A stretch of 64,000 nucleotides of DNA from Symbiodinium microadriaticum (GCA_001939145.1 LSRX01000484.1:273903-337902); one strand, 5' to 3'; counted from the first letter of the stretch, positions 1 to 12,658 are shown. The notes: generated by a model from the sequence alone, not told the origin. Numbers and translations: made by a program.

Positions 1-3000
1 ACCTGTTAGGCTCGTTTCGTTCTTGAAGCGTGCTTGGATGTCCTTCTGCTAGATCAGACTCAAACTTTAGCACTTTCTAGCAGTTCTATCATGATTAGGT
101 GACACCCTCAGTTTTGCAAGGTTCGAGATGTGGTGTCGGTAGCATTTGGATTCCTTCCGCGACAACAGTTTACAGGCCCCTACTATATTTCAAGCGAAAC
201 CGTCCAAAACAGGTCGAACCTAATATGGTGGTTGCACTTAGGCCCTGCAGTGAAACTGATGGCTTCTTTCCCTAAACCCTAAACCCTGAAGCCATAAAGC
301 TAACTTCTGGGTCAGGGCTTGGGATCTTCCGCTGGATTTTGGCCGAAGGTCACGAATCCCCCTTTTTTTACAGTACTTTGCTGGTCTGTGGCTTTTATGT
401 CTAGAGAACATCTCGGCTAAACCCGAAGGCCCTAAACCCTTTTCCCCTAAACCCTAAACCCAACGAGGCCCCAATCACTGGCTCATCCTGGTAAGGACTT
501 CTGCTGTACCTGCAGTTGGAAAAGGGCCCATAAATAAAAACCCGAAACAACCGAGTCAGGCGGCAGCGTTAAGCCGGGCGGCCGTGGAAGATTGTGCTTT
601 GGCCAGACAAGAATTCGCAGGAACATCTGACAGAAAGCTTGTGCATATAAGACAGGGTACATTGCGTACATGCTTTTAGTATGTAATTGCTGTCTTTGGC
701 TTTGTTCTTATTCGTATGCTAGATATTAGTGCCTCGCGGTCAGTATATGCGGGTCGTGCAGTACATACTGTGTGTAGTGAGAGCATGTGCTTATGAATTG
801 GGCAATTGAATATGCGTATATGCTTTGCATGCAATCAGGCACTCGTATGCTTTATGGGTGCATGCATGCATGCATGTGCGTATGTACACATGTACGTACG
901 TACGAGTGAACTAAGTATGTACTGGGGTATGCATTAGTCTGCATTGGTTTTACCATGTACTGTTTGTTTTTGTGCTTTTCTGGATGTATGCATCCCTCAG
1001 TGCATGGTAGTTGTAGCAGTAGTCAGTAGTGGCAGTGGTACGGGTCATGGTGGTGGTAGCATTGCAGGTCTATGTATGTACTCCTACGCGTATATTTGCA
1101 TGCATGTATGCTTGTATGTGTTCCTCGGTGTGTAAGTGCGTACGTACAGGTACATGTAGATGTTTTCATTTGTATCTTGGAGTGTGTATTCGTGCATTGT
1201 GGTGTATGTGAGGTGCAATCAGCCAAGGTTAAGTTGGGTAAGTGAGTGTCAGGTAGTCTGGCGTGCCTGACATGGCATGGCATGGTATAGGGTATCGTAC
1301 GGTACGGTACGGTGCGGCACGCTATGGTACGACATGGTATGGTATGTCATGCTGTATGATTTTATCGCATGTATTCATGCAAGCTTGTTTACGTTCTACT
1401 ACGACTACTAAACCACCATGATGAAGTGCAACTAAGCAGCCTTCACCAGATTCTATTTCACCTCAGCCACATCACAGCATGTACTGCCAAAGCCCAAGCC
1501 CGGGCTGGAACTTGGATGTCCTGTGGTGTCGGCATCCCAAAAATCTTTTGGACGGGTCCACACCAAAATGTCCCCGTTTGGTCACAAGCTCACTGGCCAC
1601 GCCTCCAGGGTCAAGAACCCTTTGGGTTTGGGGGGATGCGCTTAGGATTGGGATTGGGTCAATGGGTTTCAGGCGGGCTCAAACTTGGACGCGATGGGTA
1701 CACTCGGAGTGCATGTCCCGGCCAATCCGGGAGAAACTGAGCCTAGGAAGCGCTGCCCAAGCCTCCGGAGCCACCAGCAGTAGTAGGAGTAGTAGAAGCT
1801 AGACGCCGTCGTCGTATGTCGTCGTACTTATGGTTATAGTTTTAGTCCGGGTCCTTGTCGCAAGCATAGGGTAAGAACGGGAAGAAGCAAGCGACGAACT
1901 GCAAGCAACGCTCCAGACCTACAGCACTGAGTGACCGAGGCTGGGACGATGTGCCGCATGGCTGCATAGCCCCCACTAACAGCCTCACGGTATGGAGGGG
2001 CGCCGAGTGAGAATCTCATTGCCTTATACCCTTGAAAATGCTGAACTCAGCATCAACTCATCTGTGCCACTGCCACCACCACCCACCACCCTCACTGCGC
2101 CGCCGCCATCCACTACCTTTCCCCCCCATTCAACACCACCCTGGCCATCATCGCCATCCTCGCCATCACCAGCCAGGCGGGTTGTTGTTGTTCGCTTCCA
2201 GGCTCGGGAACTCCTGACGGATGCCGGCAAGCGCCGCAGTGATGCCTTCCCACAGCTGGAGACGAACGAGCGCAGAAAAAAAAGGAAGTGAAGACAGGGT
2301 TGGTACTGTAACGCTTGGAGGGTTCCCGTTCCCCCCAAGACACCAGGTTCAGCGGAAGCCCCAAGGCAGAATAGGCCGAAAGGCGGTCCGAATCTCGGCA
2401 CGAAGGAGCAGTTTCGGTCTTCGGGCCATGCTGTGCAGACTGGGGTTCAAGACAATGTGAGCACTCGAAGATGCGAGGCGCACGAGCGCTCCGTCGATGC
2501 AGACTTGCTGTCGCTGGTTCTCAAACTTCAGTGCCTCGGCTTTGCCTTGATTTCTGGGGTTGGCAACCCCGTGTTCAAAGCAACTTGGTTTCCCCACATT
2601 CTCTACAGTCAGCAGGTTTCTGGCTTCTAACCGTGTGGGTCAGTAGCCCATAGTTATTAGGGCAGCTGTTGCCCTACGGTTTCTCAAGCCTTGCTATCCT
2701 TGATTTGCACAAGATGCTTGGTACGTACAGTGTGCTTCTAGTTCTTCGTGCTCTCAGCTATGAGTGTTTTTTTTTGAGGGGGGTCTGTTGTATTTGTTGA
2801 GGGTTACCGGGCTGGAGGGCTGCTGTTTGACGTGCCGTTGCCTTGCCCCATGCGTTTATTTATACGTGATACAAACATGTATCGTAGAGTCAGAAGCTCA
2901 AGCCACAGGTCTTAGACTCGAACCTGAGGAGCAGCTCAAGAAAATGCCGGCTTACTTTCTGCTGCCACTGGCCCCTTCCAATTTGTGCCCCTCATGTTCG

Positions 3001-4318
3001 AAGCAGGGAGCCGGGCTGTGCTCTTCTAAGATGACGAGACGTTCCTGAAGGTCGGCTCTAATGATTCTAATAGCTTTTAGTAGAGACCCTTGAGTAGGAT
3101 CTGAGAGATCCCCTAAACAGGAAGCCACAATCCCGGAGCATACTTCAGGCTGCAGCACAAGCTGGCTGACTTCAAGATCGTGATCATGTCCGCGACGCTG
3201 CAAGGCACGAATCCCCCCCTCGAAGGGCACTGAGGAGCCATGCCGTGCCAGCTATGTCAGCTATGTCTAGCTGAATTCTTGGTCGAAACATAGGGACTTA
3301 GGGTAGGTTGCACTGGGTACAGGGTGCTGTTCTCCTGTACTGTACCGATATGGCCAGATGTCATGGCGTCTGCAATCCTTGGTGGTTCAAGGGGTCTAAG
3401 GAGGGGTGGCACAGTTGTCCTATCTTTTGTTGTATGCATGGCCTGCGGTGCTTTCTCAAACTCGAAGACCGGACCGCGCAGCTTGTGGCTCCCAGCTTTA
3501 AGTGCACACAAGAACAGGGGCTTCCGACCCAAGGGTCTCAGGGTTTCGGGCCTGAGGTTCCGGATGTCCGTGCCACAACATGCTTAAGGTGCTCGATGTC
3601 TTCTCCGTTGGACCTTCCGTCTTAATTACAGCATAGAGGCCCGAACGCTCCCCATTTCAAGATCCCCCCCAAACCCCCATTATCCGAGCGATCCGCTTCG
3701 CGCGCCATGTCGGAGCCAGTGCCGAACCTACCTGGGTTCAGGGTTGGGGATTCGGGGCTTAGAGGGTTTGGAGTCGAAGGTTTTTAGGGTTTCAGCACAC
3801 GTTGCGCGGGGCTGCGCAGTCGTGAGTGCTGCGCTGCTTCACAGCGACGGCAGTGCATAAGGGTTTCAGTGGCTTAGGGTACACAGAGCCGACAGACTTT
3901 TCAGTCCGCGACCGCGACGGACGGAGAGGGAGGGGGGCTTCATAGTGGGCTATTTAGGAATTTCGGGTTTCGAGCTCTTACCGGTATCTGTAGATCCAGT
4001 GTCATGTTTCTTACAAACACTTTCGACTAGGTTAAGATAGCTTGAATCGAAGCCTCCCCGTGAACGGGCAGTCTGTCAGCCAGGCATTGGTATAGAAGCC
4101 TCAGTAACCACTGCTACTATCCCTTTGGGGTTCCCTATTCTACCCCAAAAACCCAAGTCTAACTATTCAGGCCCCTACATTAATGTGGTTTCCGCCAAAA
4201 CTGCACACCTGCATAGCGGACTTAGGCTGGGTAGGTACTGTATAGCCGACTGTAGCCTAAGAAAAACATAGCCTATCTTATAATTACAAGGTTAGCTTTT
4301 TTGAACTAGGGTACTCAG
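1..4318. other. Mostly non-coding, telomere-like debris and a low-complexity tract
   Basis: CCCTAAA fragments near 265-290 and 425-462. An exon-like plus-strand segment at 560-656 (acceptor GTCAG, donor GT) and ATG-started frames such as 1992-2291 have no recognised domain. I see no firm gene. Confidence 0.5.
690..1370. repeat. Low-complexity GCAT/GTAC region
   Basis: Cryptically simple sequence of ATGC, GTAC and GTAT runs. Reading frames across it are compositional artefacts. Confidence 0.75.
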
Positions 4319-4467
4319 CCCTTCGTAGAAATTCCTGAGGCTGCGTGTATTGAGGACGCGACAACAATAATCCATACTGACAGCCAAGGCAGAGGGCTCG
4401 CAGAAGGTCCAGGCGTGGCCGTGGAAAGCAAGCTGTGTAATGGTGCTTCTATGTGCTTATATGGAAG

Positions 4468-4559
4468 TTTCCGAAAATAGGGGGGTACCTTATTTGGGGT
4501 CCTTATAATAAGGAACCTACTATTTAGGGTACTATATTGGGGTCCCCTATTTTCGGAAA
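4468..4559. repeat. Palindromic mini-element A
   Basis: 92 bp with perfect 16-bp inverted ends, TTTCCGAAAATAGGGG at 4468-4483 and its complement at 4544-4559. The interior holds GGGGTCCTTATAATAAGG. No coding capacity. Confidence 0.75.
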
Positions 4560-6308
4560 CCCCTATATGGTTATTGCAGGGTTAGGGTTTGTAGCATGAT
4601 GGGGTCATGCAGGCGACCCGGCAGGTGCAGAGCAAGCGAGCAAGCAAAGGAAGCGCACACCGACGCAACCGCTAATGCCTAATTCAACTTGCAGAGCCCG
4701 CGCGCCTAGCTTTGGATTGTGGTACCTGTGCTCTTCTTCATGCTGTGCCACATCGCTTCCATTCCGCCTTCCTTTCCCATTGCGAAGTCACTCTTGCGAA
4801 CTCACGCCGGCTAGTTGAATGCCACTGGCCTAAGAATGCGCCCCTTCCCGCGAAGGTCCCAAAGCCCCGCACACAGACACCTGCAATCACCCATAGTTGC
4901 GATTGCCGAAACTCCAGTTCCCTGAGCCAACGCGATTTCGGTGTTTAAGGAGTTTCTGGACCCTTATCCTTGTGCCCGGATAGGCAGGCCCAATGCCGGG
5001 TTCCCTCCCGGTGTATGTTAGGGCAGTCTTCTTAATCAGAGCCCCTTCTCCTTCTCAAAGAGTGCCGCACTTTGTGTGGGATCCGACCAGGGCGATCCCA
5101 ACTTAGCAAAACAACCGCATGTTAGCCCTGGCCTGGCCGTAGTTTCCCCCGAGCCGAAAGCTGAGAGGACAGGCAGCGGAAGCCCAAAGTAGCTGAAGCT
5201 CAAAGCCTCGCACCTTAGTTCCTACTTCAAGCCGAGTGGGATCATGCTCCGTGATGTCACTGATCAGTTGAGGATTCGTCCAGTGTAAGTGGTCCCGGAA
5301 TTCACATGAATGTCGTTGCCTTCCTGCCTGTTTGACCTCGTCAAGCAATGCAGGAGGGAAAAAAAACGAGGGTTGCGGAAATCCGCAAGGCATCGCAAAG
5401 ACCATGACCAAAAAAAAAGCCTGACCAAAACTCAAAGCCTTGAAACCACCGATCGTCCTGACCTGCCGGAGGTGGACCGTGCCGCAGAGACTTCGATCAT
5501 TTTGCGCTCTTTCGCCGGTATCGAATCGCGGCATCTTGGCCTACGATAGACTTTTTATGAGGCTTTAGGACTTTAGGGTTCAGGGTTGCCTGTTGCAAAA
5601 GGGTTTATAGGACTTTGGGGTTTAGGACTTTAGAGTCCTGGATGCAAAAGGGTTCAGGGTTTAGGGTGTTAGGGCGAGCAGGTATAATGTAGGGCGACAA
5701 GACGTGCATGCTCATGTAAGGAGGTATGCAGACAGGTTAGGGCTCTACCGGACAAGGGCTTCAGGGTTGCGTGAAATTGCGAAGTTCTGGTTTTTTGTCT
5801 ACAAAAATATGTTGACCCCAGGCTAGGGCTGAGATTTTACGGCCTCGAACTTCCCCTGCCTTTAGATTGGAGTGTACCCCGGCCATCATGACGTACCAGA
5901 AGCAATGCAGGATCGGGTCCATCAGCTGTAGTTGTAGTCGGAGACTCCAAGCAAGCCACTATTCTGACCGACCCAGGCCAAAAGAGATCAGCCCCACAAA
6001 ATTCAACAAAGCTCAAAATACAGAAAATAGGTTCAGGGTTAAAGGGTTACGTAGCGCTTTCAGGGTGTTGGGCTCCATGGGTGGCCTTGCATTTTTCCCT
6101 CTCGCATAGCTGAGATCAATGCCAACAAGCGAGGTCGGTATGACTGCATCTGATCATGCCAAGCTTACTACGCAATGCAGTATCTTCGCAGTCCTAGCCT
6201 CAAATTCAGAGGGTTTAGGGTGAAGGGTTCAGGGACCTTAGGAGTCGTAGGAGTTTCAAAACCCAGGAAATCCTCCAGCCCCCAAAAACCTCGAAGCCTG
6301 TGCCCTAG

Positions 6309-6396
6309 GCTGGACGAACTTGCCGAGCAGGCGCAGTCGGTTGGGGCAGGATTTCAATCAAGCTTGCTTGGCAGGAAACAGCGTCAGACTCGGCCT
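6309..6396 (+). CDS. Candidate exon with near-perfect donor
   Basis: CTAG acceptor at 6305-6308 and GTGAGTAAG donor at 6397. Peptide LDELAEQAQSVGAGFQSSLL. Weaker exon-like segments on the same strand lie at 4319-4406, 4710-4855 and 7403-7496. No family recognised. Confidence 0.25.
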
Positions 6397-7086
6397 GTGA
6401 GTAAGGACACATGAATCTGAAGGTATATATTTCTGACTGCCAAGCAACATGCGTGCTTCGAGTGGAAGCATCGAGTGCTTTGCAAGCTGTGGGCTCACGA
6501 ATTTAGCAGGAAATCCAACAACCTGTCTGGCTGCTTCAATCATTCACAAGGCAAAGGAAGAGGCTTCTGTATAGCGCGGATTTCCGACAGGGGCCTACAC
6601 ACCATTTACACGCCCTCAGTTGTCAGGCCTTCGTGGTCTGGGAACGCACACCAGCACGAAGTGCTTACTGGCAGTCTACCGGAAGCCCAGCAAACTCCGC
6701 CCGCCTGAAGAACCAGAGCTTCAACCGACAACTTGCACCTCTAGGCTCAGTCCAGAGAACACCAAGGCACCCAGAAAAAGACCCCTATCCCCGTCAAGTC
6801 CCTTCACCTCAAAAACCAAACCTCGACCCAAGATCTGTCGCAGGGCTTTAGGGTGTTCTTTTTTGGCGAGTCTTAGAAAGCAGGACCACCCAATGTGGAC
6901 CTGGCCCCTAAACCCTAAACCCTCCTATTCAACCTCGCTTGTGGGCTTCGATCCTTGGCTATGCGAGAGGGGAAAAGTATGCTTTAAGGTTTTTTTTTTT
7001 TTGGGGGGGGGGGGTAACCCTTTGGTTCCTCAGGTGGATGCTTGCCTCCAGGAGCTGCTTCTAAGCTGCACACAGTGATTCCGCCT

Positions 7087-7180
7087 GGGGTTTAGGGGTT
7101 GAGGGTTTAAGGTTTAGGGGCTTAGGGTTTAGGGTTTAGGGGCTTAGGGTTTAAGGTTTAGGGTTTAGGGGTTTAGGGCT
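7087..7180. repeat. Interstitial telomere-like array (TTTAGGG)
   Basis: About a dozen imperfect TTTAGGG/TTTAGGGG units, the densest array in the window. Similar shorter arrays are listed separately. Confidence 0.85.
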
Positions 7181-8090
7181 TTCAAGTAGTCCCAGATCAG
7201 TGGTTGCAGACAGTGCAACACGCTTCGCATGCTCAGCCATAAGCGCTGGCGCTTGGAGCTTGGCTGAAGGGATTCAGGGCTTAGTGCATTGCAGTCCCTG
7301 CTCAAAAAAAGGGCTTAGGGGCAAGATTATCAGTTCGTCAGCTCTTTCAACAGCGTATCCGCCAGATTAGCCCGTAAAATCGTGAGGATTGTGCGTACTT
7401 AGCTTTGCGCATCTCGCCACGAGTGCGATGTGCTGCGAGGGACTTGGCCGGGCGAGCTCAGTTCAAGCCTGTGGAAAAGAGAGCAAAAAGCCATCTGTAG
7501 TTGTCGGAGGCCCGACCATTCTGTGTGATGACGCTTCGTCAAGTACTGAAAGCCGGGGACCCCGAACTAAAACAAAGTAGCCTGTAGACTGCTGTATTAA
7601 GGTCTTTATTCCGAGCCTAAACAGAGCAGGTTATGGCAGGTTAAGATAGGCAGATTGTGCTTGCAGCCTGTTTCGTGTCGAAACCTCGACCGGGTAAGAA
7701 GTTGCCGAAGCGTCCTCTCGGAATTCGGTTTTCGCTGGGTAAAGCGTGCTAAGAATGGAAGAAGGGACGGTACGAAGTACGTGCTGAGAGTGTAAAGCGC
7801 TCTGAGCCCCCGCGTGGCCAAGGTTGGGATTGAAAAAGGCTTCCTCCTATCGGCACAAGCGGTCAAGTCACCGCCATCGGGACACCGCGCCTGTGAGCAT
7901 CTTCGGGGATGTAAGAGAGCTGATGTAGTATTTAGGGCTTTAGGGTTCATAGGGCTCTGACGCAAGGATGACTCGGAGGGCTGTGGGCTGCGAAGGTCTT
8001 GCTCCTAGTCAGCTGGAAGCAAGATAGGTGGGTTTAGGGTTTGGCTTATAGGAAGTAAGATAGGTGGGTTAGGGTTTAGGGGCTATCTCA

Positions 8091-8139
8091 TTTGGCCAGC
8101 GTTGAGCTAGCTACGACTTTCATTCATCGCTGGCCAAAA
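8091..8139. repeat. 11-bp hairpin
   Basis: TTTGGCCAGCG (8091-8101) and its complement (8128-8138) around a 26-base loop, in the presumed intron upstream of the exon at 8265. Confidence 0.55.
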
Positions 8140-8264
8140 GGCTTGCTGGCTCAATTCGTACCTTGGTGGACCTACGACCGGTTTTAAGCAGGGACGACCT
8201 AGAGCTTTTTAACTAGGTGTTCGGGTTCGTTGTGGAGAATTTTGCCGATGGTTTCTGGATCCAG

Positions 8265-8680
8265 GCAAGCTTACACAGCGGCGATATTAAAGCAGAAGCT
8301 GATAATATTCCCTTTCAGTGCCTGTATCAACTATATAGCACACTATCCCCCGAAGTCCTCTTCTAATTCTGAAGGCCCCTATGTTTGCACCAGAAGTTGA
8401 CACCGAAGCTCATCGTTTTGTTCAGGTGCTTCCCGTGATCCCTTCGGACCGCCCGACTCCGGCTCCTGAATCGGAGCCCGTCTGCCTCCTGCACACGCAT
8501 CTGGACCTGGGCACCTTTTTTGGGATGGTCGGCTTCAGTAAATTCAGAAAACCTTGCTCAGGCATCCTGTCAGAATGGTCCTACAGTACCTACAAGACAA
8601 TCATGACGGTACATATTCGGGTTATTTGCTCGTTTTCTGCGACCACCGATTATTTGGAGAGTGGTTTGGGATATGCTCTT
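8265..8680 (+). CDS. Three exons of a multi-exon gene with a filamin/E-set-like segment
   Basis: Exons 8265-8317, 8394-8496 and 8562 to about 8680 join in phase. The first intron (76 bp) is GT-AG. The second (65 bp) is GC-AG, with GCATC at both its start (8497) and the start of the next exon (8562). The third exon reads PVRMVLQYLQDNHDGTYSGY; the DNxDGTYSG core is typical of filamin-type immunoglobulin repeats, which mediate protein binding. The middle exon is Pro/Glu-rich. The first intron ends in the 55-bp sequence also found before exons at 9421 and 10071, supporting one gene through here. The 3' end and upstream exons are not resolved. Confidence 0.45.
8331..8393 (+). repeat. Intron 3'-end repeat, copy 1
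   Basis: Contains CACTATCCCCC and ends AAGGCCCCTATGTTTGCACCAG-like sequence just before the exon at 8394. It aligns with copies 2 and 3. Confidence 0.6.
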
Positions 8681-9007
8681 CCGCAAAGAGGACTGGGGCA
8701 GTCAAGCCAGCGATTATTCATGGGCTGTTGGCAACGAAAGTCGCTCTAGAATTTAGGCCTGTCGTGCCGAAGTCGGGATTGTATTCACACGTGGGAATAT
8801 TGCGTTCAGCATCACTTCTCTGTCTGGCCATGGTTGAACCTGTCCTTACACGCAGAACCTTCTTTACTTCAACAAATTTTCTGGTGTTCAACAAGGCAGC
8901 AGCCGGGAAGTGTGCCCCGTTCTTCCGTGCCGAAGCCCAGAAGTCGCCACCGGGCAAAGTCAGGAGCACAGGGTTTCGTGTTTTAGGGGGGGATACTACT
9001 CCAGAGT

Positions 9008-9114
9008 AAATGAGTTTAGTTCTCTAAATTAGGGTCCCTTTCGGGGTCCCTTTTATAAGGGTGCCGTACTATACAAGGGACCTAAAGAGGGACCCGAATA
9101 TAGAAAACCACTCA
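9008..9114. repeat. Palindromic mini-element B
   Basis: Imperfect inverted repeat with about 42-bp arms, built of GGGTCCCTTT-type blocks around CCCTTTTATAAGGG. It belongs to the same style of element as 4468-4559 and 28590-28725. Confidence 0.6.
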
Positions 9115-9363
9115 TATATTCTATGACGTTGCTTTCATTTTATTGCATGTACTTTCTATCCATCTATGTCGTAATTAATAATTAAACATTTATACCTATA
9201 TCTCATACATGTACGCGCCTGTCGTTCTCATTTGAACGCCAGCTTCGGGCTTGCAGCATGGCAGGTAAACTAACATCATGTATTACAGAAATTACAATCA
9301 TAGAATTTTAGGGGTTAGCCTGACATCTACGGTAATTATTATTTCTTGGGGTTCCTGATTGTA

Positions 9364-9420
9364 ACTGTAGTATAACATGCCGCCCAAAACCCTATTGTAA
9401 TTACTAAGGCCCCTATACTA
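9364..9420 (+). repeat. Intron 3'-end repeat, copy 2
   Basis: Shares CCCTATT and AAGGCCCCTATACTAG with copy 3 over about 55 bp. It ends exactly at the predicted acceptor of the exon at 9421. Confidence 0.65.
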
Positions 9421-9477
9421 GGGAAGCCCGACTTCTTCTGGAGAAACTGGGTGCGCAACATCGAATCCCAGATGTTC
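9421..9477 (+). CDS. Short exon, same plus-strand gene (unknown domain)
   Basis: A CTAG acceptor at the end of the repeated intron-end sequence (9364-9420) is followed by KPDFFWRNWVRNIESQMF and a strong GTAAGG donor at 9478. The aromatic-rich peptide is not recognised. The call rests on the two splice sites and the shared intron end. Confidence 0.4.
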
Positions 9478-10014
9478 GTAAGGCTCATCCTTCTTCTCCT
9501 TCGGATCCGACAGCACGGTGTCTGATGCACAGTCGAGGACCCACACACTGTCAGAAATCGAGTTCCAAGGGACGCGCAGGGTGTCGGCGTAGGGTTTCGG
9601 GTTTAGGGTTCAGGGGAAGCTTTTCAGTTCTCGGCTTGATGTGGAAGTAGCTTTGACAAGTAGCCATGAAGGACGACATGTATGGACCAGCGGAACCTGG
9701 GGGCTTAAACTAAGTTAAGTTCAAGACACGGCTTCACATGAGGGCGGTATCACTACCCTCAAGCCATAGTGCCTGCAGGTTCGGGGTTTGGGGATACTTG
9801 CAGCATTCGGGTGACTGGCTTGGTGTTCCGCCTCTCCAAAGAAGCCCGCCCAGAAGCAGCACGAACAAATCTGCGAGGATGTCCACGATAAGCAACGCAG
9901 GGTCTCTGCGCAATGAGATGGTTTCCTTCAAGGAAGAGAAGGCTCAGGCGCGATCCTGGGCTGTTCGGCAGGTCCCGGAACGCTTTGGTAAAGCCTAACA
10001 CCCATGAACTTGTA

Positions 10015-10070
10015 TATAGTACACTATGCCCCCCTAAACCCTATTCAAGCTACGAAGGCCCCTATATTAG
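10015..10070 (+). repeat. Intron 3'-end repeat, copy 3
   Basis: Shares CACTATGCCCCC with copy 1 and AAGGCCCCTATATTAG with copy 2. It ends exactly at the predicted acceptor of the exon at 10071. Shorter related motifs occur near 173-190 and 4111-4182. Confidence 0.65.
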
Positions 10071-10223
10071 GAGCTTGTTCGGTCGGTTCCAAAGCATGAA
10101 GCTTGCCATGCAAAGGTGGTGGAGTACACCCCTCCAGAATGGAAAGACAAGAAGAGACGAGTCATCCAGCCAGTCCGCAAGGCGCTCTGCACATTTGAGC
10201 TTGAAGCTTCGGTTGGATGCAAT
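10071..10223 (+). CDS. 51-codon exon, same plus-strand gene (unknown domain)
   Basis: The TATTAG acceptor closes the third copy of the 55-bp intron end. 153 bp follow, in phase 0 at both ends (ELVRSVPKHEACHAKVV, then EYTPPEWKDKKRRVIQPVRK), with a GTAATT donor at 10224. The lysine-rich, well-balanced peptide fits a coding exon; no domain recognised. Confidence 0.45.
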
Positions 10224-10680
10224 GTAATTCCCCTCCCCCCCCCCCGATTTTACGAACCCCCTCTTTTTTCAAAGGGCTTCACTATTGAGTTCCCTGTTTT
10301 TTCGCTGTTAAGCGGGCGGGCTTGTACTCAGGGCCCGACCCTTGAAGCCGCGGCGGGTCGACACGGGACTGCCGTGACTTGAGCAAGGGAACTTCTGCAC
10401 AGGCGAAGCCCGGGGCTACCATTGGGGCTCTCATTCTTCTTCGTATTATTGTTCGTCTTATTCTTGTTGTTGCTGTTCTTGTCGTGTCTATTCGTGCTGA
10501 TGGTTATTGCGTATTGCCTTGCCTTCGTAAGACAGCTGCATGTTACACTTATTATACACATACTGTGTGACATACGCATACACAGAATCGTCCGTTGAGC
10601 GAAACCCAATGCGACACAGTCGTTTTCTTGCTGCGTAACGACGGGGCTTGGCAGTCGACGCCTCGGCAGTTTGACGGCAG

Positions 10681-10766
10681 GTGGATCTAAAGATTGCTTG
10701 GCAGATCCATGCCAAGGAACTGAAGAAGCGACCTGACTTGTTCCAAAGATGGGAGTTTCAGAAGAC
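10681..10766 (+). CDS. Possible further exon of the same gene
   Basis: After a GGCAG acceptor the frame reads VDLKIAWQIHAKELKKRPD, then LFQRWEFQKT. The 3' boundary is unclear; a GC donor after 10766 is one option. No family recognised. Confidence 0.35.
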
Positions 10767-11090
10767 TGCAGCTACTATACTGATATTGAGTTTTAAAAAC
10801 CCCACGTGCATGGGATTTAATCAGAATTTGGATCTTGAGCTGTGACACGAAGAGATATAGACCTTCGTCCTGCTGAGGCCCCAAGCTTGAGACCCACCCA
10901 GGAAGCGCTTCTTTAGGGCAGGCTCAAGGCAACGCACGAACCATTGAATGATTGTCAGTGCAGTGAAGGAAGTATCGTAGTATAGTTGCAGATCAGATCA
11001 CACGCTGGGGAATGGTTTGGATGCACAAGAAGTCAAGGCAGAAGCAGTCTTTTGGTGATTCTGTCCTGAAGAAGCTCAATCTTCGTCCTA

Positions 11091-11316
11091 GCAGAAGTAG
11101 TAGTCGTCGTCGTAGTAGTAGTAGTAGTAGTAGTAGTAGCAGCAGTAGCAGTAGTCGTAGTAGTAGTAGTAGTCGTCGTCGTCGTCGTAGTCGTCGTCGT
11201 CGTAGTAGTCGCAGCAGCAGCATCAGCAGCAGCAGCGGCAGCAGCGGCAGCAGCAGCAGCAGGTAGCAGCAGCAGTAGCAGTAGGAGTAGTAGCGGCAGC
11301 AGCAGCAGCAATAGGC

Positions 11317-11351
<35 letters not shown>

Positions 11352-11360
11352 CAGTAGCAG
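11091..11360. repeat. Trinucleotide microsatellite (AGT/CGT/AGC)
   Basis: Interrupted AGT, CGT and AGC triplets; every frame reads as homopolymer runs (Ser/Arg, Val/Val or Tyr/Ala). A possible short exon (QSFGDSVLKKLNLRPSR) directly precedes it. Confidence 0.9.
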
Positions 11361-12428
11361 GTGCTCCCCAATCTCCGAGCCTCAGTTATATCGCAGATTC
11401 CCAGGCAAGCCGCAGCAGATGAAGCATCTCAGCTGCGCCATAACAGAGGTCAAAGCCTGTGAGGGTTCGGAATGCCGATCTTACGGCTTTGAGCTCCGTC
11501 AACATGATGCATGCTCGTCGGAAGGGTTGGAGGTCCACAGTTCGCCGTGATCGTTCAGCTTCGCTGAGGATAGGGCTTGGACATGGGGACTCAGGTAGGC
11601 CCATCTTCATGTATGAATGCATCATACTGTAGCAGCAGTCGCTGAGTAGTTGGTAGCAAGCACAGGAAAGTAGACCTCGAACCATACATCCAGCTGATCA
11701 CCCAGCATCAGGGTGCAGAGCAGCCGTTCCCTGCACCCCAAACCGCAAACCTGAATTCTCAAATGCCAAGCTCAGGAAACACGTCCCATCATGCGCCTGA
11801 TCTATCGCAGTCGTTGCGATCACCTTTGGGAGATGATCCTCTGGCTCAAAAGTATTTGAAACATGACGGTAGGATACGGTAGGCTTAGGTAGGGTTTACA
11901 CGGAACTTGCGTCAAGCCCCCCTGATGATCAAATCAACGGCTCGCTGCATCCTGCTTGAATCCATGAGTATATATAGTTTTGAGCTGGCTATCGTGTTCA
12001 TTCGGACCATATTCCCCCGCCGCTTACCGAAGCGTGTGTCATGGAGTGCCATAGTTGCATCCATGGCCCGGCTCGAGGTTGGACGACCCGGATTCGAGCA
12101 TGGCGGCTTGGGCGGTGTCGCAGTTCTTGCATCTTGGCAATGGAATAGGAATCTGCCAGTGGCTTTGCAGCAGAACTCCTCGAACAGCTTGTTTGCCATT
12201 ACTGCCACTCTTCCTGCTGCAGCTGCTGCTATCACGACGATTACGAGACGATGACTACTGCTGCTGCCGCTGCTGTTGCGAGCACTATGCGGTGGCTGAG
12301 TCTGCTGTTTTCATCCATGTTTTCCACACGACGGTGTAGATGAGCCCAGTGTGTAAACGCCCTAAAACCAGGGATGTAGTTTTGGAGCAAAGTCGTGTCA
12401 AGCCTGGCCTGCCTTGTGCGCTTTTTGA
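11361..12428. other. No firm gene
   Basis: Open frames on both strands: 11386-11685 minus (99 codons with ATG, no domain) and 11912-12254 on either strand. Neither is supported beyond openness. Confidence 0.5.
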
Positions 12429-12658
12429 GGGTCGACACCGAGGAAGGTCTTGGTACTGGTCAGCGTCGTCCTCTCCATGCTGGTAACGACACAAGAGCCG
12501 CTTGTGGACGTGTCCACCTCGGCTGTGCTGGAGACTTTGGGTGTTTACTGAACTATAAAGTCCTGAACCCTATACTAGAAGCCCAACATGTCTCGCTTGT
12601 AGTGTGTGAGAGTCAGTGCCGAAAGCCCGAAAGCCTGACACGCAGCCGTCCCGACCAG

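Noticed and set aside
7087..7180. True chromosome end
   Set aside because: The array is short, imperfect and internal, with similar arrays in both orientations elsewhere.
11012..11371. Ser/Arg-rich ORF resembling an RS domain, and its Tyr/Ala antisense partners
   Set aside because: Products of the AGT/CGT/AGC microsatellite.
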